Positions 25,521 through 36,793 of a DNA stretch of 64,000 bases are shown one piece after another. The stretch's first letter is position 1, and every line of letters begins with the position of its first letter. A program made the translations under genes and the position numbers. The notes under the pieces are model-generated. The model ran no database searches. It had not been told where the DNA came from and worked only from the letters and a program-made list of their open reading frames with translations. Source of the stretch: Bradysia coprophila (lineage: Eukaryota; Arthropoda; Insecta; Diptera; Sciaridae); contig NC_050738.1 in NCBI RefSeq assembly GCF_014529535.1, positions 248,001-312,000 of the forward strand. Reading direction: 5' to 3'.

Positions 25521-27191
25521 ATGTCTTCGTCGGAAGATGAAGTCCTCGAATGTGACCTACCAGAAGTTAATACTAATAACACACTGCATCCACACACAAC
25601 GTCTAAGTATATGCACACATACCGTAAATTTCATCAATGGAATAAATCAAATGGAAACCGACAAATTTCGGAGGAAGTTCTGTTGGAATATTTTGAGGAT
25701 ATTGCGACAAGGAGCAAGCCAACAACATTGATCGCCATGTATTCCATGCTAAAGGCGACCTTCCGTGAAAACGACGGCATCGACATTTCTGTATTCACCA
25801 AGGTAAACGAGTACATAAAAGAGAAAAACGCTGGCTACAAGTCCGTAAAGTCCAAAACATTTACCAGCGACGAAATCTATAAATTCGTTTTGGAAGCGCC
25901 CGATTACAAATGGTTAGATGTGAAGGTAACTGCACAACTTGTAATTTGATATTTGATAGAGAAGGAATCATTATTCGATAGGTGGTCTGCGCATTTGCAA
26001 TAAATGGGGCATATAAGGACCTCCTAAACGTAATGCCCGAGCACGTTAAACGATACGATGATCTGTTTTTGGTAACAATACCTCAAAAAGCCGCCATTCC
26101 TCAATACACATTCACATTAACTGGACCGTTCGTCGACTTCATACAACAATATATCGATCTGCGTCCGGAAAACGCTGCTCCAAATCGGTTCTTCTTGAAT
26201 TATCACCGTGAAAAGTGCACTGCACAACCGATTGGCAAACACCAATTCAACGGAATGGCTCGCAGGATCGCAGATTATCTAAAATTGCCAGAACCGGAAC
26301 GCTATTCACGATATTCATTTCGTAGAAGTCCTAACATACCGTTCAGCGCCAATCAGAATGATGGTGTTGAAGTGCAGACAACCGAACGGATTGAGTTGGA
26401 TTATAAGCCAAGACCACTGAAAAAGTCTTCGTTTAGCTACATCCGATCGCCGGTTTGTGTTACACACAATACGGGTGCGAACATCAATGGGAATCATACA
26501 GACTCTGGTACGTTGTATGCACTGGTTTCAGTTTACTAAATTTCGATATTTTCAACAGATTCGGTTAGTCGTGAGACGATAACTTTTGAATATAAGTCGC
26601 TCTGCATTACACTGGTAATTTGGCCACATTCAAATTGAAATAAATTGAAAATATCGAAAGTTGAATGAATAGAAACTAGCCTACGACTAACTGCCTACAG
26701 TTAGAGGCAGTGATATTTCAGCATGAATTTGCTGCATCTGTTTTCCAGCTGCTCCACAAATATCACATTGTCATTTCTGTCGCAATATTTCAGGACACAT
26801 ATGCACCTTTAGCTGCGGACAAGCTCAATGCGCCTTGGAAGAAAATGAACAGAGCGTGCTACATGCGTTTCGCGTCATGGCACCACCTGAATACACCATC
26901 ACAGACGTTACACCCGCGGTGTATCCTTCGAAGCCAGCCTGCAGATGGATAGTGGCGTATGCACCCAGCGACAATACAATTAATTCGCTCAATGCTGACG
27001 AAGCGTTCGAAAGCATTACACGGACGATACCGTACAATGTTCGAGTAGATCAAAAATATATTCGCGGAACAACGTCTCGGAAGTCAGCGGCATATGTGGT
27101 AGTGTATGGAGTGAATTGTAGATGTCACAAAGAAGTCCCAACGGAGGACATATTCAGTTTTACAGTGAGCGAAGTGAAATGTGAAATTTAG
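25521..27191 (+). CDS. Crypton recombinase-derived protein, array member 5
   Basis: Exons 25521-25925, 25982-26507 and 26794-27191 total 1329 nt (442 aa) in frame. The three-exon structure matches member 4, its closest relative. The start is MSSSEDEVLECD. Core-binding landmarks are KFHQWNKSNGNRQISEEVL, KPTTLIAMYSMLK and NAGYKSVKSK. Catalytic-fold landmarks are VVCAFAINGAYKD, NRFFLNYHREKC, GMARRIADYLKL and YSFRR: no Arg I, His II is Tyr, Arg II is kept. The Cys domain has CTFSCGQAQC, CRWIVAYAP and NCRCHKE. It ends SEVKCEI, a V-K-x-E site. The last intron is longer than in the paralogues (286 bp). A diverged copy of the 3' end and downstream flank of this gene is found at 35935-36310. Confidence 0.87.
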
Positions 27192-28088
27192 AATTTTTGG
27201 GCGAAATAAATTGTGGAGTGGAGATCGATCTCCATCCCATAATCTGATGAAAACATTGTCAAGGTCTATAAATCTGAAAATTTGTCAGCCATCGTTTAAT
27301 AGTCGCCTCTTCCAAGTTGAATTTCCGCCATTTAAGTAGAACCGTTCAACGTTGCAAAATGACACTGTCTTTTGAAGGAGCCGGTGGAGCCATTGTTAAT
27401 GATGATCATTTTATCATACAAGTGCAAATAGACCAGTCCCCTGTGGCATTTTGAGTTCATAAATACGAGGAATACGAGCGACAAAAAATTCATGGAAAAC
27501 GTGTGTCATGCCACTATTTTGTGAGCTAACTAAACACGGCAAACTTCGCGAAACGGGGTAATTTTTGAATTCTTTGTTAAGAAAACGAATAAACTGAAAA
27601 TTCTGACTAAAAATTTTATTGAAGCTACGGGAAAAAACTCAAACTTTAGCAAAAAAAAGGAGCGAATCAGCAAGTCTAAGAACAATAAAATTCTGTCGTC
27701 GACAAAAATGGTTTAAGAGTTTCTCATTTTCCACAAATTTACTGTTTAAATCAAGTTTCACCTTCAAAACGAAATACAAAAGAATTATGGAACCCGATCT
27801 CCTGACATTGCTTTCATAGCACAATTCATAATCTCTTTTACTTGAATTCCAACTTTCTGTTCTTGCAATTTAAAAAGATAAGAAGGTTAAAAAAAAGCAA
27901 AATTCATATGACCTCTAACGTACTAGCATAAAAGTATTTTCAGAAGTATTATCATGCAAAGTCGATTGTTTTAATTGGGACAGCCGACGCAGGGCTTATT
28001 TTACAAAAACGTCAAAAAACAAATTTATCAAATTGGTGGAATGAAGATAGTATTTTCTTCAAATTTTAACTTTATTCAAGAGGTAAAT
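27192..28088. other. 3' flank of member 5 and intergenic
   Basis: The first 250 bp, including GATCGATCTCCATCCCATAAT and GAAGGAGCCGGTGGA, reappear downstream of the partial copy at 35.9-36.3 kb. Nothing else is recognised. Confidence 0.5.
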
Positions 28089-29327
28089 AAAAACATAGCT
28101 AACGCCGACCCGTACGAAACACCTATTCGTATCAAAAGCCTTTAATGTGAAACTCTTCATTTCTCTTACTTCATTTTCTTCTCTGCTGAAAAACTATTCT
28201 CACTTTAAAATCACTTACATTATCCACTCTTTGCCTTGTTATCATATACAACTAAATTGCCGGAGGCAATATAGACAGCCCCGTACGAAGACAAATTTCA
28301 TAAATTCCTATTTAAACAGCTATATACCGCTATATTTAACTATATTTCACTATAAATAAACATTTCACAGATAAATATATGCTATTATGTAGCTCTATAT
28401 GCCTGTATATAGCTCAATATAGCTGTATATAGGTATATATAGATGTCCGTATATGGAATCCCTGAAACCCCACACACATAACAAATTATTTCCATGTTAA
28501 CAGAAACTCTCTAAGTATCATTTTTCCCAAGATATTTCTATTTTACTAAAATCCAATATGGCCGCCGGCAGCCATTTTGTTAGGAGAGCGGAAATAGTAC
28601 CGACGCTTTACATTCGTTAATACCTTTCAAACAAAAAAAAATTCATGAAATTCGGTCAAAATTTACTCGAGATATTGTCAAAATACACCACGTTCACTGT
28701 ACTTCCGAGTAGCCAGATAAGAGCTCACTCCAAGAGACCTAGCTCACGCTCCGGAGAACATAATTTCAAAAACTTTTTTTCCCTGATTGGTACGGTCAAT
28801 ACCTATCTAATAAAGCTAAAACAGACGAAATATGTTGAAATGTGGCCGACCTACAAGCAAAAACTGCTTGCCGCCCTGTGCCTGTTTCACACCAAGGGGT
28901 CTAACTCACGAGTCGGTCATCCGATTTCCATAAACTTTTTTTTGTCGATCGGTATTGTAAATACCTTTTATTTGACGTATCACTTACAAGTTTAACGTTT
29001 AAATGTCCGGAGATATCTTCGAAAAACCGTAAAGCACTTATTGGGCCACAGCTCGGGAGGGGTCAATCCAAAATCACTCATCTTCGAACTTAGCCTGTCT
29101 TTTGACATTACCAAACGGGAAAAAAAAGAATTTTCAAAATCGGATGCGTTCTACTCAAGTTATCGTGTAGACAGACGGACAGACGGACAGACGGACATTT
29201 TTTTTTTCGCGGATTTGGCATCTCTAGACAACCACAATAGGTTTCCCCTTACTCAGGGAGTCCAATTCGACGTGTTACAAACGTATGCGTAAACCCATAA
29301 GACCCCAGTACTTCGTACGGGTCTAAA
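28089..29327 (-). repeat. Dispersed repeat, family 2, copy 2 (inverted)
   Basis: This is the inverted counterpart of 13291-14530, with the same termini and internal order and only scattered differences. It reads from TTTAGACCCGTACGAAGTAC at 29327 leftwards to GGCGTTAGCTATGTTTTT at 28089. The pair faces each other across 13.6 kb that contain array members 2-5 and both the minisatellite and a family 1 repeat. Confidence 0.75.
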
Positions 29328-31301
29328 GAGTTGGGTACGAGGGGCAGAGATTCGTTGACAAATCAAAAGCATTTTCTAGACAAACCGCTAACATAATCAT
29401 TTATGAATATGGATTATGTTCACAGGAAAAAATGTTTGTGAGGAGATTTTCGATTGTATGATTTAAAAAAAGAGGATTTTCATGCATTTTTTACTATAGA
29501 TCATCTTCAATGCCATCCACGTTAAAAAAAATCTCATACAAATAAGATCATCTTCAAGATACGGTACTTTCAGAAGTAGCCTCCCTTTAGTTTCTTTAAA
29601 TGTTTCGTTAGTTCATTCATTTGTATGAGGTTTTTTTTTAACTCGACGGCATTTCAAACGGCCTTGAAGATGATCTCTAGAATGATGTCTCAAAAAGTAT
29701 TATAGAATGTTCAATTTGGATCTGGTGCGATCTGTGGAACGTCAAAGAATTTGAAACAGAAGAGTATTCTGTCCCTGATATTATGTATACGACACGACAG
29801 TAGATGTGATTCGGCCAGAGAATCATGACCTTGTAAACGTCAGACACGATCCCAACTGTCAGACAAGTCGAAAAATATCGAATGAATTGAACGAACGATT
29901 TTCATATAAAAATCAGTAAATTGAACGCAGTTAACGTCAATTGATTGGACTACTTGAAGGACTACTTGACGAAAAATTAAGTGGGGTTACGTTGACAAAT
30001 ACCGTATAATGAAAATGATCTATATCCAGCTAACGGCTTCCCTTCGTTATATTTCGTAAACAGTATACTAGCCAATTCACGCACTGTTGACAATTCATTA
30101 TTATATTTTATACAATTCAGTAACGATATTTGTAACTTACGCCGCCTGTGTGCAATGTCATATGAACGTATTTTATCGCACTAGTGCGATAAAGGATTTG
30201 CAAGGGGCACTAGTGCGATAAAAGCCACGTGTTACTGAAGTCACACTGAGATTATCTTCTGTATTTATTCGATTTTCTTCATTGCATAAAACGTTGTAAG
30301 CAACAACACATCTTATGCTGGTATATTGTCACACTAGATGTCAGATTACCAATCCGAGGCGAAACTTCATGTAACGTATGAAAACTCTGGGACCAAAACA
30401 TGTTTGAGAAAGTCTCGTGGGAGGTGGTACATATGCATGATGATCAGGTAGATATGACAGGCTGCGAGTTTGGAAGTGGCTATAAACAGTTTTCGGTATT
30501 CCTTCAACTTCCATTCAAATCAAATTAAAATCTCTGAACTTTTTCTTGGAAACAGTCGCTGTTACACCTATTGACGCAAATCAGAACTGTGTACGAATCG
30601 AACATTTCGCGCAGATAAACAATTTCAGTAAAAAAAACGAGAACATCGTTGGAGACAGAAGACAGTAATCATTAAAAAAAAACAACAAAAAATCTTAATT
30701 CGTAAAACACTGATGTTTGTGATGTTACAAAATCATAGACACAAAAAAAAGTATTCCACCACAGCACTGCTTCTAGCATGAGCATAGAAAATATTCTGAG
30801 GCTGATGAAATCACCTTGTAAGCACTGCGTTTCTTTTGAGTTAAAAACATACAATACAAACAATCCTCTTATCACTAAAGCCTCCAAATTTGACACTTGT
30901 CAATTCAGTGTTCACGCTAGTAGCAGTGCTGTGATTCTGACAACTTATCCTATAAAAATGATAAGCGAAGAGTGCAGGCATAGGGTAACGGCACCGCTTA
31001 CGTGAAAATTGAATTAAATCGGTTATTCACGCCGTAAGTGTGCCTAAAATTTGAATTTTAAGTTAACGATTTGATGAAAAAGTGAAACGAAAAATACATT
31101 TCAACGCTTCATTGTATGAAAATGACGCTACGTTAGAAAGACCTCCGTACTTTCCATTTTGAATTTTGATCGCACTTTGGCGTGAATTATTTAAAAAAAA
31201 AAATGAAAAACCAGAGACACTTCATATTTCAGTTATGAGCTTCCAAGGAAAAGTTACCAACGTTTTAGTTATGAGCCCCCCAAATTTTGTACGATTGAAA
31301 G
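29328..31301. other. Intergenic with dispersed repeats
   Basis: No gene is recognised. 29495-29695 is an inverted-repeat fragment bounded by AGATCATCTTCAA and CTTGAAGATGATCT with CATCCACGTTAA and ACTCGACGGCATTTC inside; the same phrases recur at 56595-57085. The phrase CACTAGTGCGATAAA occurs twice in 32 bp at about 30178-30222. Confidence 0.5.
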
Positions 31302-31503
31302 CACGACATAGTAAAGTTAACCAGGCAGGAGCGCTTGTTTGACTAGGGACCTGAATAATCTAGTAGCCCTTGATATTTTGCGAATAAATTTTTTCAATTT
31401 ATGTCAGTGTTCATTTGAGTTCATTTTCATTCCATGTGTTAGGTCCCTAATTTGACGTTTCGAAAATTAACCGCTCCTGCCTGGTTTATTTTACTCTGCC
31501 GTG
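31302..31503. mobile_element. Small TIR element (MITE) with 8-bp duplication
   Basis: About 202 bp. The left end CACGACATAGTAAAGTTAAC pairs with a right end whose reverse complement is CACGGCAGAGTAAAATAAAC, and both continue into CAGGCAGGAGCG. It is flanked by ATTGAAAG at 31294-31301 and 31504-31511. The 8-bp duplication suggests a hAT-type transposase, though the CACG terminus is not the usual hAT start. Confidence 0.7.
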
Positions 31504-31786
31504 ATTGAAAGTAAATTTTATACAAAAACTAAGAAATTTATTAGTTTATAACATGCACAGAATCACAATTAGTAACCATAAGTACTTAGTTGGTACTAAT
31601 TTTGTATAAGAAATAATAAATATTAGCAATAATTCGCTTGGGGGGCTCGTAACCAGTTCCATTACCCTACCATTTTAGCGTGTCGTAATATGTAAGCCAA
31701 CGGCACAATCTAGAAACAGTTAGTAGTTTTCAACAAAACTCCACTGCGAAAGCTTTTAATTTGATTTCCGGATTGATTAAATAAAA

Positions 31787-33736
31787 ATGACGAGTGTCAA
31801 GATATTAGCCGTAGTGATCATTGGATTACTTCAGGTACAAAATTTTTATTGCAATAGCTGTTTTTCATCGATAAGGCCGCGCTAACTATTTAAATTTAAT
31901 TAATAATCTTGAAGGTGTGTACAGCTAATCCGATTTCTTCACAAGAAGAAGAGGATCTAGCGAATCGTTTTACAGCTGATGAATTAACTCGCGCAAAAAA
32001 TGCTGGAATACCACGACATGCGTTAATTGATAGGATGTCCGGTTACACAATTGACGAATTCATTAAAATTTGGGCATTGAAAAGAAGTCCATCAGTCATT
32101 GAAAATGTGGTATGTACGAATTCGGTGACTTTGCATTAATAAGATTTTAATTTTTGTTTTCGTTGCAAGGCTAATTTGTGCGAAATTTTGGTTCCTGGAC
32201 AAAAAATGCCAGCTAATTACACCAAAGATCAGGAAGCAGTTCTTAAGAATTTATTTAAATTATACGATCTTCTACCGAGCAGAGATCATTTGGCTTCCTT
32301 TTATGTAATTTAATTGTTTTCTCATGAATTTTTAAATCAAGTTCACAGTATCGACCATTTTCGTGACAGCGCTCCACAGTCTGTAACTTCGTTATAAATC
32401 CGCATTTGCTTTCATTTGGCCCAAAATTTATTCCCCACATGAAAATTCGCTTGATAAAAATGCACAATTTAAATCGTTCAGCCTTACATCGCGTTACCAC
32501 GGCTGTGAGTTGATAACCGAGGACATTAAATGTTTTTTGTAAAGTTTAATTTTCCGGTAATTAGACAGAAATGTGCTGCATCGATGCAGGCGGTGAAATT
32601 ATGTTCTCCGACGACAAAACCTGTCGATTACGCGGTAAAGAATTGAACGAGTTCGAAAAAAAATGGAACGACTTCGATACATCAAATGTGCCGGAATCGA
32701 TTGTAAATATTATGCTTACGACATCGAAACATTTTAATTGTGCTGCATTCAAATACTTTGTTTCAGATAAATTTGTGCAATTTCCTTCAATCAACGAATG
32801 CATTTAACAGCTACCAATGCCAGAAAGTAGGAGATCTAGAGAAACTATTTACGGCCGATGAATTAACTCACGCAAAAAATGCTGAAATACCACAATATCA
32901 ATTGATTAATATGAAGTCTGCCGGTTTGACAATCGACGAAATTATTAAAATCCTCGCAATGACATATACAACATCAAAATATGAAAATGCGGTTTGAATT
33001 ACGGGGACTTCAATATTGATAAGATTTTCATTTGTTTTTTTTTTTTTCGTTGCAAGGCTAAAGTGTGCGAAATTTTGGTTCCTGGTCGCAATATGACATC
33101 TAATTACACCGGAGCTCAGGAAGCAATTCTTGAAAGTTTATTTGAATTAGAATACCTTGCCCCCAAGAAAAACACTACTTCCGTTGTGGTAATTTAATTA
33201 TCTCAGACTTTTTAAAGCGGGCTCACAGTATCAAATCATTTTCGTTTCAGCGGACAACTATCTGTGACTTCGCTCTAGATCCACATTTGCCTTCATCTGG
33301 TCCAAAATTTGTTCCTCACGCGATAATTCGTTTGTTGAAAATATACACTAAAACTGATTCAGGCTTAGATCGTCTCAACCTCGCTGTGAGTTGATAAGCC
33401 AATCAATACATTGAATGTGTTTTAAGTTTAATATTCCTGTAATTAGAAACAAATGTGCTGCATAGATGAAGTTGGTAAAATGACGGGTTATTATGAAGGA
33501 AACAGTGGATTACGCGATGGTGAAATGAACGAATTCGAAGAAAAATGGAACAACTTCGATACAGCAAATATATCGGAATCAATCGTAAGTATTACTTACC
33601 ACACTGCAACACTTTTACTTTTATTTATTCATACCGCACGCTTCAGAAACGTTTGTGCGACTTCCTACATTCAACGAATACATTTGACGACGACCAGTGC
33701 CAGAAAGATACTTCATTCGTTGAAAGTAAATTGTAA
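31787..33736 (+). CDS. Secreted protein with duplicated exon module
   Basis: Ten exons: 31787-31834, 31915-32109, 32170-32304, 32370-32504, 32565-32702, 32767-32991, 33057-33188, 33251-33385, 33447-33584 and 33647-33736. They code for 456 aa, and every intron is phase 0. Residues 1-20 (MTSVKILAVVIIGLLQVCTA) form a signal peptide, so the product is probably extracellular. The rest is two copies of one five-part module. The parts are: FTADELT.AKNA.IP; CEILVPG..M..NYT; a part with STVCNFVINPHL or TTICDFALDPHL followed by SFGPKF or SSGPKF; MCCIDE/A.G; LC.FL.STN.F...QCQK. Exon 6 fuses part five of copy one with part one of copy two, which marks the duplication join. I do not recognise the family. 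The donor of exon 6 (gtttga) is weak; the others are ordinary. The conserved cysteines suggest disulphide bonding. Confidence 0.8.
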
Positions 33737-34399
33737 TCCATTAAATGTTTTCATTGTATCAGACAAGAATAAAAATGTTTCGTAATTTCGTGTTAAACTA
33801 TTAATGGCTTTTGATTGTAAACATAGAAATTTCTAATTTTCTGCCGTTGACTTCATCAGCCTCCAAATATTTCTTATGTTCATGCTAGGAGCAGTGCGTT
33901 GGGTAAGGTCATGATTCGGAAAAAACGACTTGCGTTGAAGCAATTTCAAGGATCTAGGACTCGGATCCCAAAAGTATTGAAGTTTAGGGCACTCTAGAAT
34001 GATCCTTTGTCTTCACTCTGAAAGTGTTAGATCTTGAAATTTAGGTAAAAAAAAATCGCGAATATATGCCATGAACAATTTTCAATGGGCGGAAACGGAT
34101 TTGTTCTGCAGCTTTTCCAGCTGCTTTATTTGTTCCAAACTCCCGTTGTCCGGCGATCATGAGCAGGTTTCAGCTCATGAGGAATTTACAAAATTTTCGA
34201 AAATTCCTAATGAGCTAAAAGCTTTCCATCATCCGACTATCACCGGCGGCTGACGAAAATGAAGCAATGGAATGGTTATTGAAAATTATTTATAGTGTCT
34301 TCAGCCAGAAGCCTCAAAGTTCAACTTTTCTAAAGCAGGACCATCATAAAAACGCTTTAAATAACCAAATACGAACAGCCTTGGGTTAGTCGATGTGCG
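33737..34399. other. Intergenic, no gene recognised
   Basis: AT-rich non-coding sequence. AGACAAGAATAAAAATG at 33762-33778, just after the stop codon, contains AATAAA and is a likely polyadenylation signal for the secreted-protein gene. Confidence 0.5.
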
Positions 34400-34407
34400 T
34401 GTATTAT

Positions 34408-35687
34408 ACATGTCCGAAGATAGTCCAAGTCCAAAATTTAGAACCCGCCTCCTGTAGAAGAAAAGACCCGCCTCTTTTCAATTTAAGTTCATAATGTTAA
34501 CGTTAAAGGTGTGTCTAATTTAAGTGAAATAGGCGTGTCTTTAAAACGGGCAGTCTATTTTAATAAAATAAAATATTTCTTACCGATTCTGGACTGTCCA
34601 ACTTTTTTCGCGAGTCTTATTTCTGGACAGTCCAATTTTCTACTTACGAATCAATTCTGGACTGTCCAACTTTTTTCGTGAGTCTTATTTCTGGACTGTC
34701 CAACTTTTTTCGCGAGTCTTATTTCTGGACTGTCCAACTTTTTCTTCGACTCTTATTTCTGGACAGTCCAATTTTCTACTTACGAATCAATTCTGGACTG
34801 TCCAACTTCTTTCGCGAGTCTTATTTCTAGACTGTCCAACTTTTTCTTCGACTCTTATTTCTGGACAGTCTAATTTTCTTCTTACGAATCAATTCTGGAC
34901 TGTCCAACCAATACCAATTTTAATTGTACATAAAAAGCGTTTTAACACGCCGAGCGATCCAGCCCATTGCCCCGTAGCGAAGCGGAGGGCCGCAATGCGA
35001 GCCGGGCGCCGGAACGGTGTCGGTAACTTAGGAGTTAATTTTTTTTTCTCTCGCATCGTCTAATAATTAGTCTGTGTGAAGGCGTTAGCTCGTTCCTAGG
35101 GAATTCATCCTTTTACGAAATTTAACGTAAAGGCGTTTTGTTCCAAACCTAGGGAATTCAACCTTTTATTGATTCGTAAGTATAAAATTGGACTGTCCAG
35201 AAATAAGAGTCGAAGAAAATGTTGGACAGTCCAGAAATAAGACTCGCAAAAAAAGTTGGACAGTCCAGAATGGATTCGTAAGTAGAAAATTGGACTGTCC
35301 AGAAATAAGACTCGCGAAAAAATATGGACAGTCCAGAATTGATTTGTAAGAATAAAATTGGACTGTCCAGAAATAAGACTCGCGAAAAAAGTTGGACAGT
35401 CCAGAAATAAGACTCGCGAAAAAAGTTGGACAGTCCAGAATTGATTCGTAAGTAGAAAATTGGACTGTCCAGAAATAAGAGTCGAAGAAAAAGTTGGACA
35501 GTCCAGAATCGGTAAGAAATATTTTATTTTATTAAAATGGACTGCCTGTTTTAAAGACACGGCTATTTCACTTAAATTAGACACACCTTTAACGTTAACA
35601 TTATGAACTTAAATTGAAAAGAGGCTGGTCCTTTCTTCTACAGGAGGCGGGTTCTAAATTTTGGACTTGGACTAAGTTCGGAGATAT
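34408..35687. mobile_element. Large foldback element with subrepeat arms
   Basis: A 1.28-kb element has inverted arms of about 500 bp around a 250-bp centre. It begins ACATGTCCGAAGATAGTCC and ends in GGACTAAGTTCGGAGATAT. It is flanked by an exact 8-bp repeat, TGTATTAT (34400-34407 and 35688-35695). The inner part of each arm is made of many copies of TTCTGGACTGTCCAAC alternating with TTTTTTCGCGAGTCTTATT or TACTTACGAATCAA. The core TGGACNGTCCA is palindromic. The outer 150 bp of the arms are unique and well conserved. No transposase is encoded. An 8-bp duplication fits a hAT- or P-type transposase; foldback elements with subrepeat arms are known for the P/Galileo group, but family assignment is open. 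Confidence 0.85.
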
Positions 35688-35934
35688 TGTATTATTCAAA
35701 AATATCAAGTTAGATGTATATATGCATTTCTTGTAGCTCACATTTACCCCAAGAATGTAATGTACAGACGCAAGCGAAGCGAGCGCGAATTTTTTTTAAT
35801 CGACGTTGATTTGTGCATGACTTATGTTGAACGTGAAATGATTACATTGTCGAGAAAATTTAATTTCTAAGCGCCCCTATTTTCCCAGCGCCCTGGGCCG
35901 GGCCCACTTTGCCCATGGGTTAATCCGGCTCTGT

Positions 35935-36310
35935 GCGGCGGATCCTTCGAGACCAGCCTGCAGATGGGTAGTGTAGTGGTGCGCGCTCCACTCAATGACG
36001 ATACAATGTTCAAGGCTGAAAAGCGTTCGAAACAACGTCTCATATGTGGTTGTGGATGGAGTGAATTGGAGATATGTCACAACGCAGTCCCGATGGCGGA
36101 TATATTCAGTTTACAGTAAGCGAAGTGAAATGTGAAATTTAGAATTTTTGGTTCGATCGATCTCCATCCCATAATTAGATGTAAACAACGTCTGTAAATC
36201 TGAATATTTGTCAATCAAGTGTTCAACGCAGCACCGGTCTGGCCATACTGCCTTATGAAGGAGCCGGTGGAATAACTGATGATGGTCATTTTATTGTGCA
36301 AGTGCCACGA
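35935..36310 (+). pseudogene. Partial copy of array member 5 (3' end and flank)
   Basis: This starts in the middle of the last exon of member 5 (GATCCTTCGAGACCAGCCTGC against TATCCTTCGAAGCCAGCCTGC). It passes through a broken version of the Cys domain, reaches the same terminal codons (AGCGAAGTGAAATGTGAAATTTAG), and then continues into that gene's downstream flank. It contains frame-destroying deletions and substitutions (for example the TATGTGGTTGTGGATGGAGTGAATTGG stretch is preceded by a shortened segment). It is therefore a segmental duplicate, not a processed copy. Confidence 0.85.
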
Positions 36311-36793
36311 TCTTTACGACGACCAAGACGATGACAGACTTCTCAACTTTTTCTTTTTTTTTTCGGCTATGCTATAAGACCTCAACACCAATCGATGCAT
36401 GTTTTAAAATTGCCGCTTCTTTAGAACAAGAAAAGTTTTCCCCTTTTTGAGTCAAAATTACCAACTTAACAAAAACTAAATGTGAAATGAAATGTCATTG
36501 GTCTGTCAGATCTATTTTGTGTTTTGTTGTGGTTTCAAGGCATCGCTAAAAATTGCTCTATCGTTCCGTAAGAGCGCTTCAAACCTTTCCTCGCATCAGT
36601 TAACCAATCGTTTTAGTGCACGATACCGTAAATCATCAAAACTTGCAAACAAAACAAAAGCAACCCACTGTGAACCTTGTTACACTTGCCAACCAAAGAG
36701 AGACATCCAGTGCGGCAGTTAATTGACCAGTACGACTTTGAAGAACAGCCACCTTTGGTCATCTCAGAACCTATTTTTTACTATACAGCAAAG
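36311..36793 (+). promoter_or_regulatory. Upstream region of member 7
   Basis: Non-coding sequence before the start codon of the last array member. TTTTGTGTTTTGTTGTGG at 36515-36532 is a looser form of the TTTGTTTTGA phrase seen upstream of the other members. A 5' untranslated region of 100 bp or more is likely. Confidence 0.35.

Noticed and set aside
35105-35584. 159-codon open frame on the minus strand in the foldback element
   Set aside because: It is a translation of the GGACTGTCC subrepeats; the peptide is simple repetition and lies within non-coding inverted arms.
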